From NCBI GenBank assembly GCA_040081265.1, contig JBEBGV010000011.1, forward strand, positions 1-64,000: a stretch of DNA of 64,000 bases, in the 5' to 3' direction. This stretch comes from JBEBGV01 sp040081265. Its GTDB lineage: Bacteria; Acidobacteriota; Vicinamibacteria; Vicinamibacterales; UBA2999. Below the pieces are notes generated by a model. The model was not told the DNA's origin. It was given only the letters and a program-made list of their open reading frames with translations, and searched no databases. The position numbers and the translations under genes are program-made. Within the stretch, counting starts at the first letter, position 1, and each line of letters starts with the position of its first letter. Positions 36,389 through 49,890 of the stretch are shown here, piece by piece.

Positions 36389-37294
36389 CTAGTTGCGAAT
36401 CTCGACCTGGCCCATGAACACGGAGCCGTCGATGACGAGTCGTCTGGAAGAACCTTCAACCGGCCGGTCCGAGCGGTCCTCGAGGTTACCGAGCACCGTG
36501 GTCACGCGCGATTCGACAGTCCAGTTCTGGGGCAGTCGCAGGACCACCTGCCCCATGATGACCTGCACCCAGATGCTGGCCCCAACGTCAGCCATGCGGC
36601 AGTCGCGCAGATCGAGTTCAACGCTTCCCATGGCCGCCGTGATGGTCCCTCCGCGAAACGCCTGCGACACGTTGCGGCGTTCGATGCCCGCCAGGATTGC
36701 GACCTCGCGCAGCGACGCTGACTGGTCTGTGGTCTCGGTCGCCGACGTGGGCGTCGAGTCCGCCGCCTGATTGAATCCCAGGTGGGGCGCCTGTGCCTGA
36801 TCCGGCGGGCCACCGGGGAACGGCGGTATCGGCGGAGCGGGTGAGCCGTGGGAAGAGAGATCCGCGCGCCAGCGGGCCTTGAAGAGCACGTTCAACCCAA
36901 CGCCAATCAGGATGATCGGCCAGAACAGCCCGATCACGTTGATGTCCCAGTCGAACAGCCGATCCGCCAGCCAGAAGCTGCCGAACCCGGTCGCGATCGC
37001 ACCGAAGATGCGCTCGCCGCCCTGCCCGAACACGAGCCTCGACAGCCCGAAGAGGATGACGATCAGCGGCCAGAAGTTCCGGAAGAAGTATCTCGCCTCG
37101 ATGAGGTTGAGGTTGTCGAGGAGGAACAGGACGCCCATGCCGATCAGCACGACTCCGAAGAAGACTGGCGCATCGCGGTGTCGGGCGTGAAAGTGCGCAC
37201 GCATCTGCGCCCGATGTGCGGCACGGGTTGCGCGCCTGGCGGCGTCGGTGGCGTGCGCGGTAACGCCGGGGTTGTCATCGGGGAACGGGGTCAT
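36389..37294 (-). CDS. LiaF/DUF5668-like membrane protein
   Basis: The 301-residue protein has a His/Arg-rich N-terminus, then four short membrane helices (~residues 45-135: FFGVVLIGMGVLFLLDNLN, FWPLIVILFGLSRLVFG, FGSFWLADRLF, LFWPIILIGVGLNVLF), a Pro-rich linker and a C-terminal beta domain (~195-301) like cell-wall-active antibiotic response proteins: REVAILAGIERRN, GGTITAAMGSVELDLRDCRM, IMGQVVLRLPQNW. In Firmicutes LiaF restrains the LiaSR system. Its position upstream of the LytS-LytTR pair suggests a similar restraint here. Confidence 0.82.
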   Translation of the reverse strand: MTPFPDDNPGVTAHATDAARRATRAAHRAQMRAHFHARHRDAPVFFGVVLIGMGVLFLLDNLNLIEARYFFRNFWPLIVILFGLSRLVFGQGGERIFGAIATGFGSFWLADRLFDWDINVIGLFWPIILIGVGLNVLFKARWRADLSSHGSPAPPIPPFPGGPPDQAQAPHLGFNQAADSTPTSATETTDQSASLREVAILAGIERRNVSQAFRGGTITAAMGSVELDLRDCRMADVGASIWVQVIMGQVVLRLPQNWTVESRVTTVLGNLEDRSDRPVEGSSRRLVIDGSVFMGQVEIRN

Positions 37295-37308
37295 AGGGTG
37301 CCTTCAGC

Positions 37309-37491
37309 CTAGATGATAGCCAGCAGGCGGCTCGTCAGTCCGACGATGAAGTCCCAGACGCCGTCGGCCGCCGCGAGCATGACAAACGATTCGGGCTGGG
37401 TTGTCATCAGCCAGATGATCCCGGCCGCGAGCAGGGAGGCAGCCAGGAAGACGGTCATCGCCGCAATTCCAGCCACTCCCACTTCCTGCAT
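37309..37491 (-). CDS. 60-residue single-pass membrane protein
   Basis: A short ORF of 60 residues with one strong membrane helix (about residues 6-30: VAGIAAMTVFLAASLLAAGIIW). The ATG at 37491 has GGAG 8 bp upstream. It lies 14 bp before the LiaF-like gene on the same strand and is probably the first gene of that operon. No family is recognised. It could be a small regulator of the membrane sensors, but that is only an inference from position. Confidence 0.6.
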   Translation of the reverse strand: MQEVGVAGIAAMTVFLAASLLAAGIIWLMTTQPESFVMLAAADGVWDFIVGLTSRLLAII

Positions 37492-37588
37492 CGGTGTCTC
37501 CACGAGGGAGAGCGTATGGCGGCCTGAAAGAGGTGAGAAGGAGATTTCGGTGGGCAGCGCCCGGCCCCGGCGAATGACGCCGAAGAGG

Positions 37589-37706
37589 GAAGTGCGAAGT
37601 GAGAAGTTCGAAGTGTGAAGTGGGAACGTGCGAAGTGGAGGTGGGAAGCAGGTTGGAAGTGACTTCACACTTCTCACTTCTCACTTCTCACTTCACACTT
37701 CTCACT

Positions 37707-37711
<5 letters not shown>
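37589..37711. repeat. heptamer repeat array GAAGTGN / CTTCNCA (inverted)
   Basis: The left half has heptamers on the plus strand (GAAGTGC, GAAGTGA, GAAGTTC, GAAGTGT, GAAGTGG from 37589, then a degenerate stretch to 37662). The right half (37663-37711) is seven perfect-register heptamers of the complementary type (CTTCACA, CTTCTCA x3, CTTCACA, CTTCTCA, CTTCACA). The arms can fold into a long hairpin. It lies upstream of the 60-residue membrane protein and touches the stop codon of the RND-TolC gene. Confidence 0.9.
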
Positions 37712-42149
<4,438 letters not shown>

Positions 42150-42164
42150 GGGGCGCTCCGGAAC

Positions 42165-43325
42165 TCAGCGAACGGGAATAGGGTTGACGGTCGTGCCTGA
42201 GGCAAGCTCGCGGCCGGTGTCGGCGAGGATGACGTCACCGGCTGAGAGGCCCCGTGTCACCTGGATCAGCGTGCCGTTGCTCAGGCCTTCGGTCACCGGC
42301 GACACCTCGATCGTGTTGTTGGAGACCTTCATGACCACGCGGGCGCCGTCGCGCGTGGTGATGGCAGCCCGGGGTACGGCGAGCACGTCCGTCGCGCGGG
42401 CGAGAGGGATGGTTGCGACGCCGTACATCCCGGAGAGCAGCGTGCCCGACGGGTTGGTCGTTCGAACCTCGATGGCGAAGTGCCGGTTGCGGGCGTCAAC
42501 CTCGGGCGCAATCGCCGCGACGCGCCCATCGAACGATTCGCCCGGCCGTGCCTGCACCATGAGTGTCGCGGGCATGCCCACGCGCAGGCGGCCAGCCTCG
42601 AGTTCCGACACTCCAACGACCAGCTTGACGACGCTCAGATCAGCCACGACAACGATCGGCCGTTCAGTCCCCGGGCTGACCAGACTGCCGGGGTCGAAGT
42701 TGCGCTCGACGATGACGCCGTTGATAGGCGACGTGATGGTGGCATCGCGCTGTATTTCCTGAGCACGTCGATGCGACGCTTCAGCCTGGGCCAGATTGGC
42801 CCGGGCCAGTTCTCGTTGCGCGTTCGCTGCGCGGTGAGCCGTCTCGGCCCCGTCAAGGCGCTGGCGCGGGACAGCGCCCTTGTCGAACAGGTTCTGCGCG
42901 CGGTCGCGCTCGAGGACGGCGCTGGCGAGCGCCGCTTCGGCTGACTCGATGGTGGCTCTGGCGACGTTGATCGCGGCAGCGGCAGCGTCAACCTGCGCGT
43001 CGAGTTCGCGTCGGTCGAGGGTGGCCAGCACCTGCCCGACCCGGACACGGTCGCCGATGTCGACGTTCACCCTCGAGAGCGTTCCCGGAAGCGTCGACTT
43101 CACCCCGACCCGCGCCTGCGGCGAAAGCGTGCCGGACAACTGCAGAGACGACTCGATGTCGCCGGTCGTCACCGTCATCACCGGAACGTCAACCCGCGCC
43201 GCAGGTGCGCCCGCGTCGGTCGCCGCCGAAGCGGTAGGCTCGGTGCTGCGGCAGGCCGACATGGCGGGGACGGAGAAGGTGAGAGCGATGAGCGCCAGGG
43301 AACGAGCAGTGGTCGGACCGAACAT
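42165..43325 (-). CDS. periplasmic adaptor (membrane fusion) lipoprotein of RND pump
   Basis: The 386-residue protein has a signal peptide ending in a lipobox-like site (PAMSAC, Cys at residue 25), then the MFP layout: barrel-sandwich half (GTLSPQARVGVKSTLPGTLSRV...GDRVRVGQVLATL), a helical hairpin (~95-165, Ala/Arg/Glu rich), second lipoyl half (ATITSPINGVIVERNFDPGSLV), beta-barrel and membrane-proximal domains. It bridges the RND pump and outer membrane channel. The ATG at 43325 has AGAGG 7 bp upstream; another ATG at 43385 overlaps the tetR stop by 4 bp and would put 20 residues before the signal. It precedes the RND-TolC gene by 15 bp. Confidence 0.93.
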   Translation of the reverse strand: MFGPTTARSLALIALTFSVPAMSACRSTEPTASAATDAGAPAARVDVPVMTVTTGDIESSLQLSGTLSPQARVGVKSTLPGTLSRVNVDIGDRVRVGQVLATLDRRELDAQVDAAAAAINVARATIESAEAALASAVLERDRAQNLFDKGAVPRQRLDGAETAHRAANAQRELARANLAQAEASHRRAQEIQRDATITSPINGVIVERNFDPGSLVSPGTERPIVVVADLSVVKLVVGVSELEAGRLRVGMPATLMVQARPGESFDGRVAAIAPEVDARNRHFAIEVRTTNPSGTLLSGMYGVATIPLARATDVLAVPRAAITTRDGARVVMKVSNNTIEVSPVTEGLSNGTLIQVTRGLSAGDVILADTGRELASGTTVNPIPVR

Positions 43326-43381
43326 AATGTGCCTCTGTATCAGGGTGAGCCCGGAAGGTCGTCGCGTGTCGTGTCCAGCAG

Positions 43382-44092
43382 TCATGGTGCGGACACCTTC
43401 ACAGGCACCCCGACAGACTCGACTGCAGGTTCGCCAGGCGCAGGGACGAGAGCGCACTCGCCGGCGACGAACGTGGTGTGCAGCGTGGTCGAGAAGCCGC
43501 TCAGCACGGCTTCGAGGACGTCGTGGGCCAGCGCATCCGGATCCTCGCCAGGAGCGAGGCGTCGCGCCAGGTTGATCGACGCCGCGCCAAGCATGCCTGC
43601 CCATAGGACGTGCATGGCTGCGCCAGGTTCCACCCCGCTCGAGAACTGCCCTCGTTCGACACAGGTAAGAATGTCGCCCTCGAGTCTGGTCAGCAGTTCG
43701 TGGAAGAACGTCAGGCGATGGAAGTCCTGGTTGAGGCTGGGCACCGAGCGATCCGTGAACATGAGCTCGAAGTACTCGGGCTGTGCCTTCGAGAACTCGT
43801 AGAACTCCCAGATCGCGGCCCTGACCCGCGCCATCGGCTCAGGGAGGTCGCCGATGGTGGCGGTGACGCGATCGGTGAGCAGACCGAAGCCCTCTTCGGC
43901 CAGCGCAAAGAAGATGTCATCCTTGCTGGCAAAGTAGCTGTAGATGGCCGCGGGGCTGTATTCGATACGCTCGGCGATCTTCCGCATCGAGACGTTGCGG
44001 TAGCCCTCGCTTATGAAGAGTTCCCGAGCGGCGCTGAGGATGGCTTGGCGGATGGCGACCCGTTCGCGTTCCTGTCGTTCCTTGATGCCCAT
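43382..44092 (-). CDS. TetR/AcrR-family regulator
   Basis: The 236-residue protein has a TetR helix-turn-helix at residues ~12-60 (RQAILSAARELFISEGYRNVSMRKIAERIEYSPAAIYSYFASKDDIF) and a TetR C-terminal ligand/dimerisation domain. As first gene of the tetR-MFP-RND/TolC operon it probably represses the pump and itself. A perfect 11-bp palindrome (44126-44136) 34 bp upstream is the likely operator. Ligand unknown. Confidence 0.93.
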   Translation of the reverse strand: MGIKERQERERVAIRQAILSAARELFISEGYRNVSMRKIAERIEYSPAAIYSYFASKDDIFFALAEEGFGLLTDRVTATIGDLPEPMARVRAAIWEFYEFSKAQPEYFELMFTDRSVPSLNQDFHRLTFFHELLTRLEGDILTCVERGQFSSGVEPGAAMHVLWAGMLGAASINLARRLAPGEDPDALAHDVLEAVLSGFSTTLHTTFVAGECALVPAPGEPAVESVGVPVKVSAP

Positions 44093-44320
44093 TCGGTTGC
44101 TGACCTGCGATTAGGGATGATTTGTGAACAGTGTTCGAAACTAAATCGCTGTTATGGATATCTACGCTGGCAAGTATATGTCCACAAATAACAATGGTCA
44201 TAATTATGACTGTAAGTATTTGAATAAAAATAACTTATCAGGAAAGTTGGCTGAATTTAGCAGGCCTCGGACTAGGCTGGCTCCCAGCAAACTGTTGAAA
44301 TATCCGCAGTACCTCGAGCC
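44093..44320. promoter_or_regulatory. 228-bp AT-rich divergent spacer with palindromes
   Basis: This spacer between tetR and the divergent DUF2085 gene is strikingly AT-rich, especially about 44150-44260, against a GC-rich background. It holds the TetR operator candidate, a perfect 14-bp palindrome GTCATAATTATGAC (44197-44210) and an imperfect inverted repeat TAAGTATTT/AAATAACTTA (about 44212-44238). No RNA gene is recognisable. Promoters for both neighbours are expected here. Confidence 0.7.
44126..44136. promoter_or_regulatory. candidate TetR operator GAACAGTGTTC
   Basis: A perfect 11-bp palindrome, GAACA-G-TGTTC, lies 34 bp upstream of the tetR start. Operators of this GAAC...GTTC type are common for TetR regulators of RND pumps. 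Its location suits repression of the efflux operon. Confidence 0.6.
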
Positions 44321-44809
44321 TTGGCTGTGCGCCTGACCAGCCCTGTCCGATGGCTGTCGGCGGTCGCATCGGCGTGGGCCGGCATGCTGCTCATCTCGCC
44401 GCTGCTGCCGGTGTCTCTGGGTGTGGTGGCGTACGCCGTGGGTGGCGTGGTGTGCCACCAGATCAGCGGCCGATCGTTCCACGTCGATGGGCGCCAGCTG
44501 GCGGTTTGTGCGCGGTGCACGGGCATCTACCTCGGGGCAGCGATAGCGCTTGTCTGGCAGGCGCTCGCCGATGACGCCAGCAGCGGGCGTCGACACCCGT
44601 CGACCGACGTTGGCCGGGCGCGTCTCTGGCTCTTCATCGGGGCCGTGCCGACCCTCGGCACCGTCATGCTGGAGGCGGCCGGCCTCCTGGAAACCAGCAA
44701 CATCGAGCGGGCGATCGCGGGACTGCCGCTCGGCGCGAGCGTCGCCTTCGTGGTCGGTGTTTCGGCTACGGTAAACTACCAGCAATGGCGACAGCGACGG
44801 CACGAGTAG
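44321..44809 (+). CDS. DUF2085 membrane protein
   Basis: The 162-residue protein matches the DUF2085 family: the signature is CHQISGRSFHVDGRQLAVCARCTGIYLG, with His and three Cys that could bind metal. It has about four membrane helices (e.g. residues ~30-50, 70-90, 102-122, 136-152). Function of the family is unknown. The TTG at 44321 is chosen; a GTG two codons on is possible. It overlaps the next gene by 25 bp and heads a run of small membrane-protein genes. Confidence 0.8.
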   Translation: MAVRLTSPVRWLSAVASAWAGMLLISPLLPVSLGVVAYAVGGVVCHQISGRSFHVDGRQLAVCARCTGIYLGAAIALVWQALADDASSGRRHPSTDVGRARLWLFIGAVPTLGTVMLEAAGLLETSNIERAIAGLPLGASVAFVVGVSATVNYQQWRQRRHE

Positions 44810-45183
44810 CCACTCAGGCGAACCCGCTCACGTATGCGATCTGCGCGGTCGCGTGGTTCGTGCCGGGTGCAGGTCATCTGTGGCTGGGCCGGCATCAGAA
44901 GGGCGTCTCGCTGCTGATTCTGCTGCCGCTGATGTTCGCCTGTGGCCTCTGGCTGCGCGGCCGGTTGTTTCCATTCGAGTTCAGCCAGCCCCTGGTGGGC
45001 CTTGCCGCCGTGGCCGATGTCGGGATCGGTCTGCCGTACTTCGTCGCCAGGGCGCTATCGATGGGGACCGGGCAGGTGACCGCCATCAGCTACGAATACG
45101 GCAATGCCTTTCTGATCGTCGCTGGCCTCCTGAATATGCTCGTGGTGATCGACGTCTTCGACACAGCCCAGGGACGGAAGTGA
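44785..45183 (+). CDS. small polytopic membrane protein (DUF6677-like)
   Basis: The 132-residue protein has three or four membrane segments and starts with the motif AWFVPGAGHLWLGRHQKG, resembling the TM2/DUF6677-type proteins that share PGxGHxWLGRxxKG. No enzymatic residues are evident. It overlaps both neighbours (25 bp with DUF2085, 4 bp with the next), indicating coexpression. The family name is from memory of the motif and is not certain. Confidence 0.7.
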   Translation: MATATARVATQANPLTYAICAVAWFVPGAGHLWLGRHQKGVSLLILLPLMFACGLWLRGRLFPFEFSQPLVGLAAVADVGIGLPYFVARALSMGTGQVTAISYEYGNAFLIVAGLLNMLVVIDVFDTAQGRK

Positions 45184-45353
45184 CCTCCCATCTCGGGCTC
45201 ATGGTGCTGTTTGCGTTCTTTGTATCGGCCACCTTTGCCATCCTGATGCGCGAGCGTGTGGCCGATCAGCTCATCCTCGGTGCCCGCCTGCTCGGCGGTT
45301 TTGTCGCTGGTGGCATCGTCCTGGGATGGTTGCTCTACGTGTTGCCGCTCTGA
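45180..45353 (+). CDS. 57-residue membrane protein
   Basis: A short ORF with a GTG start overlapping the previous stop (GTGA). It encodes two membrane helices (residues ~4-21 and 34-55) separated by a short loop containing RERVADQLILGARL. Its packing between two genes and its hydrophobic pattern support expression. No family is known to me. Confidence 0.6.
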   Translation: MTSHLGLMVLFAFFVSATFAILMRERVADQLILGARLLGGFVAGGIVLGWLLYVLPL

Positions 45354-45370
45354 GGTTTCAGCAGCAACCC

Positions 45371-45766
45371 ATGCGCCGCCTCTGGCTGTGGGGGCCGGTG
45401 ATTGCCTATATGGCCGTCATCTTCTGGGAATCATCGCTGCCCAGCGCCCCGCTTCCGAGCAACGTGTCAGACAAGGTGGCTCACGCGATCGGCTACGCGA
45501 TTCTTGGCGCACTCGTGGCGCGAGCCATGGCTGGCGGCTTTCCACGTCCGCTCACCAAGGCAGCGGCCCTGGCGAGCATCGTCCTGACGACGATGTACGG
45601 CGCCTCGGACGAGCTGCACCAGCGTTTTGTGCCGGGTCGTTCTGCCGACGTGAATGACATCGTTGCCGACGCTGCGGGTGCAGTCGTCGCCGTGATCGCC
45701 GTGTGGGCGTGCGGTATACTCTGGCCACGCGTGGCTCGCGCCTTCGCGGCATCCCGTGACCTTTGA
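45371..45766 (+). CDS. VanZ-like family protein
   Basis: The 131-residue protein has three to four membrane helices and VanZ-family residues: FWESSLPSAP near the start, DKVAHAIGYAILG, DELHQRFVPGRSADVNDIVADAAGA. VanZ confers low-level teicoplanin resistance in enterococci; chromosomal homologues like this have unknown function. The ATG at 45371 is used. Its 3' end overlaps the next gene by 11 bp, and a TATACT (45715-45720) inside it may be a promoter for that gene. Confidence 0.88.
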   Translation: MRRLWLWGPVIAYMAVIFWESSLPSAPLPSNVSDKVAHAIGYAILGALVARAMAGGFPRPLTKAAALASIVLTTMYGASDELHQRFVPGRSADVNDIVADAAGAVVAVIAVWACGILWPRVARAFAASRDL

Positions 45767-46538
45767 AAACCTGCTCCTCGCGCGCGATGGTGCGGTCAGC
45801 CTGCTGACGTTGAACCGGCCTTCGGTGCTCAATGCCCTGAGCGTGCCTCTGCTGTCAGAACTGGACCGCGCGCTGTCAGCAATCAGCGACGACGCGACGA
45901 TGAGGGTCGTGATCATCACCGGCGCTGGCGACAAGGCCTTTGCGGCAGGCGCCGACATCACGGAACTGGCAGCGCTGTCAGAAGCCACTGCAGCCGCCCA
46001 CGCCGCGTTCGGCCAGCGGATATTCACGCGTATCCAAAGGCTCGGCAAGCCTGTCATCGCCGCTGTCAACGGATTCGCGCTCGGTGGTGGATGCGAACTG
46101 GCGCTCGCATGCACCATCCGGCTCGCATCCTCGACCGCGCGTCTGGGTCAGCCTGAGATCAATCTCGGCATCATGCCAGGCTTTGGCGGAACCCAGCGCT
46201 TGTCGCGTCTGATCGGGTCAGCACGTGCCCTTGATCTGTTGCTCACCGGGCGTCTGATCACCGCCGCCGAAGCCCTCGAGATGGGACTGGTCAATCGAGT
46301 TCTCCCGCCAGCCGATCTCCTGCGCGTCGCGCAGGAGCTTGCGAATGAGCTGGCTGCCAGACCTGTCGCCGCTGTACGCGCCATTCTCGAGGCGGTGTAC
46401 AACGGGCTCGATGTGAGCCTGGACCGAGGTCAGGAAATTGAGTCATCCCTGTTCGGGCGTCTGTCCGCAACGCCAGACGCTCGAGAGGGCATGAACGCCT
46501 TTCTCGCGAAGCGCACTCCAAGGTTCGGCGCCCAATGA
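45756..46538 (+). CDS. enoyl-CoA hydratase/isomerase (crotonase family)
   Basis: The 260-residue crotonase hydrates enoyl-CoA in beta-oxidation. The CoA-oxyanion hole motif GAGDKAFAAGADITEL is present, as are both catalytic Glu (GGGCELALAC and QPEINLGIMPGFGG). GTG start, 11 bp overlap with vanZ. It could cooperate with the acyl-CoA dehydrogenase at 28.4 kb, though not adjacent. Substrate unknown. Followed by ribH with ATGA overlap. Confidence 0.93.
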   Translation: MTFENLLLARDGAVSLLTLNRPSVLNALSVPLLSELDRALSAISDDATMRVVIITGAGDKAFAAGADITELAALSEATAAAHAAFGQRIFTRIQRLGKPVIAAVNGFALGGGCELALACTIRLASSTARLGQPEINLGIMPGFGGTQRLSRLIGSARALDLLLTGRLITAAEALEMGLVNRVLPPADLLRVAQELANELAARPVAAVRAILEAVYNGLDVSLDRGQEIESSLFGRLSATPDAREGMNAFLAKRTPRFGAQ

Positions 46539-46996
46539 GCCTGCGCGTCGCGGTCATCGTTGCGCGCTTCAACGCGGACATCACTGACGGCCTGCTGGCT
46601 GGCGCCCGTGAGGCGCTCATCGAGTCGGGGGTGGCGCCAGACGATGTAACGGTGGTGCGCGTTCCAGGCGCGTTCGAGATCCCCGTCACGGCCATGCGCC
46701 TCGCAGAAGGTGGTCGCCAGGATGCGATTGTCTGCCTCGGGTGCCTGATCAAGGGCGACACGATGCATTTCGAGTACATCGCCGAGGCGACGGCGCACGG
46801 CATCATGGACGTGTCGCTTGCCACCGCTGTTCCCGTGGCGTTCGGCGTCCTGACGACGACGACTGACGAGCAGGCGATCGAACGTGCTCGACCTGGCCCT
46901 GGCAACAAAGGCCGCGAAGCCGCACTCGCCGCGGTTGAGATGGCGACACTGTTTCAGCAGAAGGCATTCGCGCCACGCGATGGAGCGGGCGAGTGA
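46535..46996 (+). CDS. ribH: 6,7-dimethyl-8-ribityllumazine synthase
   Basis: RibH condenses the pyrimidine and butanone phosphate in the penultimate step of riboflavin synthesis. The 153-residue protein shows VAVIVARFNADITDGLLAGA, VRVPGAFEIPVTAMRLA, LGCLIKGDTMHFEYIAEA (catalytic His) and FGVLTTTTDEQAIERA. It is coupled to the genes on both sides by 4-bp overlaps; the ribH-nusB pairing is common in bacteria. Other rib genes are absent. Confidence 0.97.
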   Translation: MSLRVAVIVARFNADITDGLLAGAREALIESGVAPDDVTVVRVPGAFEIPVTAMRLAEGGRQDAIVCLGCLIKGDTMHFEYIAEATAHGIMDVSLATAVPVAFGVLTTTTDEQAIERARPGPGNKGREAALAAVEMATLFQQKAFAPRDGAGE

Positions 46997-47453
46997 GCGC
47001 CGAGAGCGTTCGCGGTGCCCGCGATCGGGACTCGAGCGATTCTCGTCATCGCGCCCGCGAAGCCGCCGTGCAGATGTTGTATCAATGGGAAGTCGGCCGC
47101 GTGCCGATGACCGAGGTGCGTGTCGCCTTCTGGCAGGGCCCGGCAGCCACGACTTCGTTGTCGGACGTCCATCGCGCCTTTGCCGGCGAGCTGGCCGACG
47201 GCGTCGTGGCGTCGGTTGACACCATCGACCCGCTGATTCGCGAGGCGGCTGAGCACTGGCGTGTCGAGCGGATGAACGTGCTCGACCGGCTGATCATGCG
47301 GCTCGCGGTCTACGAATTTCTCCACGAGCCCGATACGCCAGCCAAGGTCATCATCAACGAGGCGCTCGACCTCGCCCGTACCTTCAGTGGCGATGAGTCG
47401 GTGCGCTTCATCAACGGCGTTCTTGACGCCATCCGACGCGAGCAGCAACGCGC

Positions 47454-47457
<4 letters not shown>
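46993..47457 (+). CDS. nusB: transcription antitermination factor NusB
   Basis: NusB binds boxA RNA with NusE (S10) and supports rRNA antitermination. The 154-residue all-helical protein has the family signatures HRAREAAVQMLYQWEVG, ERMNVLDRLIMRLAVYEFL, PAKVIINEALDLARTFSGDESVRFINGVLD. GTG start overlapping ribH (GTGA), and overlapping lysS by ATGA. Confidence 0.97.
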
Positions 47458-48974
<1,517 letters not shown>

Positions 48975-48980
48975 GGCGCG

Positions 48981-48993
48981 GCCGTTTGACGGC
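48981..48993. terminator. small hairpin between convergent lysS and TonB-C gene
   Basis: GCCGT-TTG-ACGGC forms a 5-bp stem and is followed on the plus strand by TTACTCTT. It is weak, but is the only terminator candidate in the 19-bp gap. Confidence 0.3.
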
Positions 48994-49890
48994 TTACTCT
49001 TCCTGCGCCGCCGCCAGGTGCACTTCAACGGTTTTTTCCGACTCGATCGGCTGACCGTTGCGCGTCGCCGGCCGGTAGGACCAGTCGCGCGCCGTACGCA
49101 GCAGTTGAACGTCGTAGCTCGGATGCGTCGGTCGCACGATTGAGGCGGAGGTGACCTTGCCGGTCGCGTCGATCGTCACACGAACAGCCCCGTCGAAGTT
49201 CATTCGCGCGATTGTGCGATCCGGAGGCGACCACCGCGGAAGATCCTGCCGGACGATCACCGCCGCCGTGATCACGATTGGCTCCGGACGAGGAGCAGGT
49301 GGCGGCGCGACAGCGACGGCGGCCGGCGGCGGGCCAGGTTCCGGCTTCGGGATGGCGGCCTGCGCCAAATCGATGAAGCCCGAGGCCAGCGTGCGGAGGT
49401 CGGTCGCCTCGGGCGTGTCCTTCCATGCCGGGTCGTTGGTCAGCGCGAGCACCTGCTCGAACAGTCCAAGTGCCGGGATGAAGTCCTTCGCCTGGTACTG
49501 GGTCCTGGCCCGGCCGAACATCTCCCGGCTCACGCCAGGCAGTGCGGCCTTGCGCGTGTCAGTCCACAGCGTCTGAAACCTCGGTGGCAACTCGGTGGTA
49601 TCGGGCGCGTAACCGGGTGCTGCGTTCACGAGAGTCCGTGTGGCGACACCCGCCTCCTGCGGACGACCAAGCGCCAGCAGACACAGCGCCTTGTAGAGCA
49701 GGACTTCCGGCTCAGCACTCTGGGCAGGCGCCACACGCCCGATGGCTGCCAGGGCGTCTTCGAACGACGCGGCGGCATAGAGCGTCTTGGCTTGATCGAG
49801 CGCCGGGTCGGCCGCCCACGCCGGCGTACCGATCATGACCAGTGCGATGACGAGGAGCGACGGGACGGCGAGTCGCGTGGGGTGTGTCAT
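48994..49890 (-). CDS. exported protein with TonB C-terminal domain
   Basis: The 298-residue protein has a signal peptide (cleaved near residue 26, AWAADP), a TPR-like helical region (~30-165), a Pro-rich stretch (~178-200, PEPGPPPAAVAVAPPPAPRPEP) and a TonB C-terminal domain (~215-298: GAVRVTIDATGKVTSASIV, VQLLRTARDWSYRPATRNGQPI). It lacks the N-terminal membrane anchor of true TonB, so it is probably periplasmic and not an energy transducer. It overlaps the upstream PEGA gene by 4 bp. Confidence 0.85.
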   Translation of the reverse strand: MTHPTRLAVPSLLVIALVMIGTPAWAADPALDQAKTLYAAASFEDALAAIGRVAPAQSAEPEVLLYKALCLLALGRPQEAGVATRTLVNAAPGYAPDTTELPPRFQTLWTDTRKAALPGVSREMFGRARTQYQAKDFIPALGLFEQVLALTNDPAWKDTPEATDLRTLASGFIDLAQAAIPKPEPGPPPAAVAVAPPPAPRPEPIVITAAVIVRQDLPRWSPPDRTIARMNFDGAVRVTIDATGKVTSASIVRPTHPSYDVQLLRTARDWSYRPATRNGQPIESEKTVEVHLAAAQEE

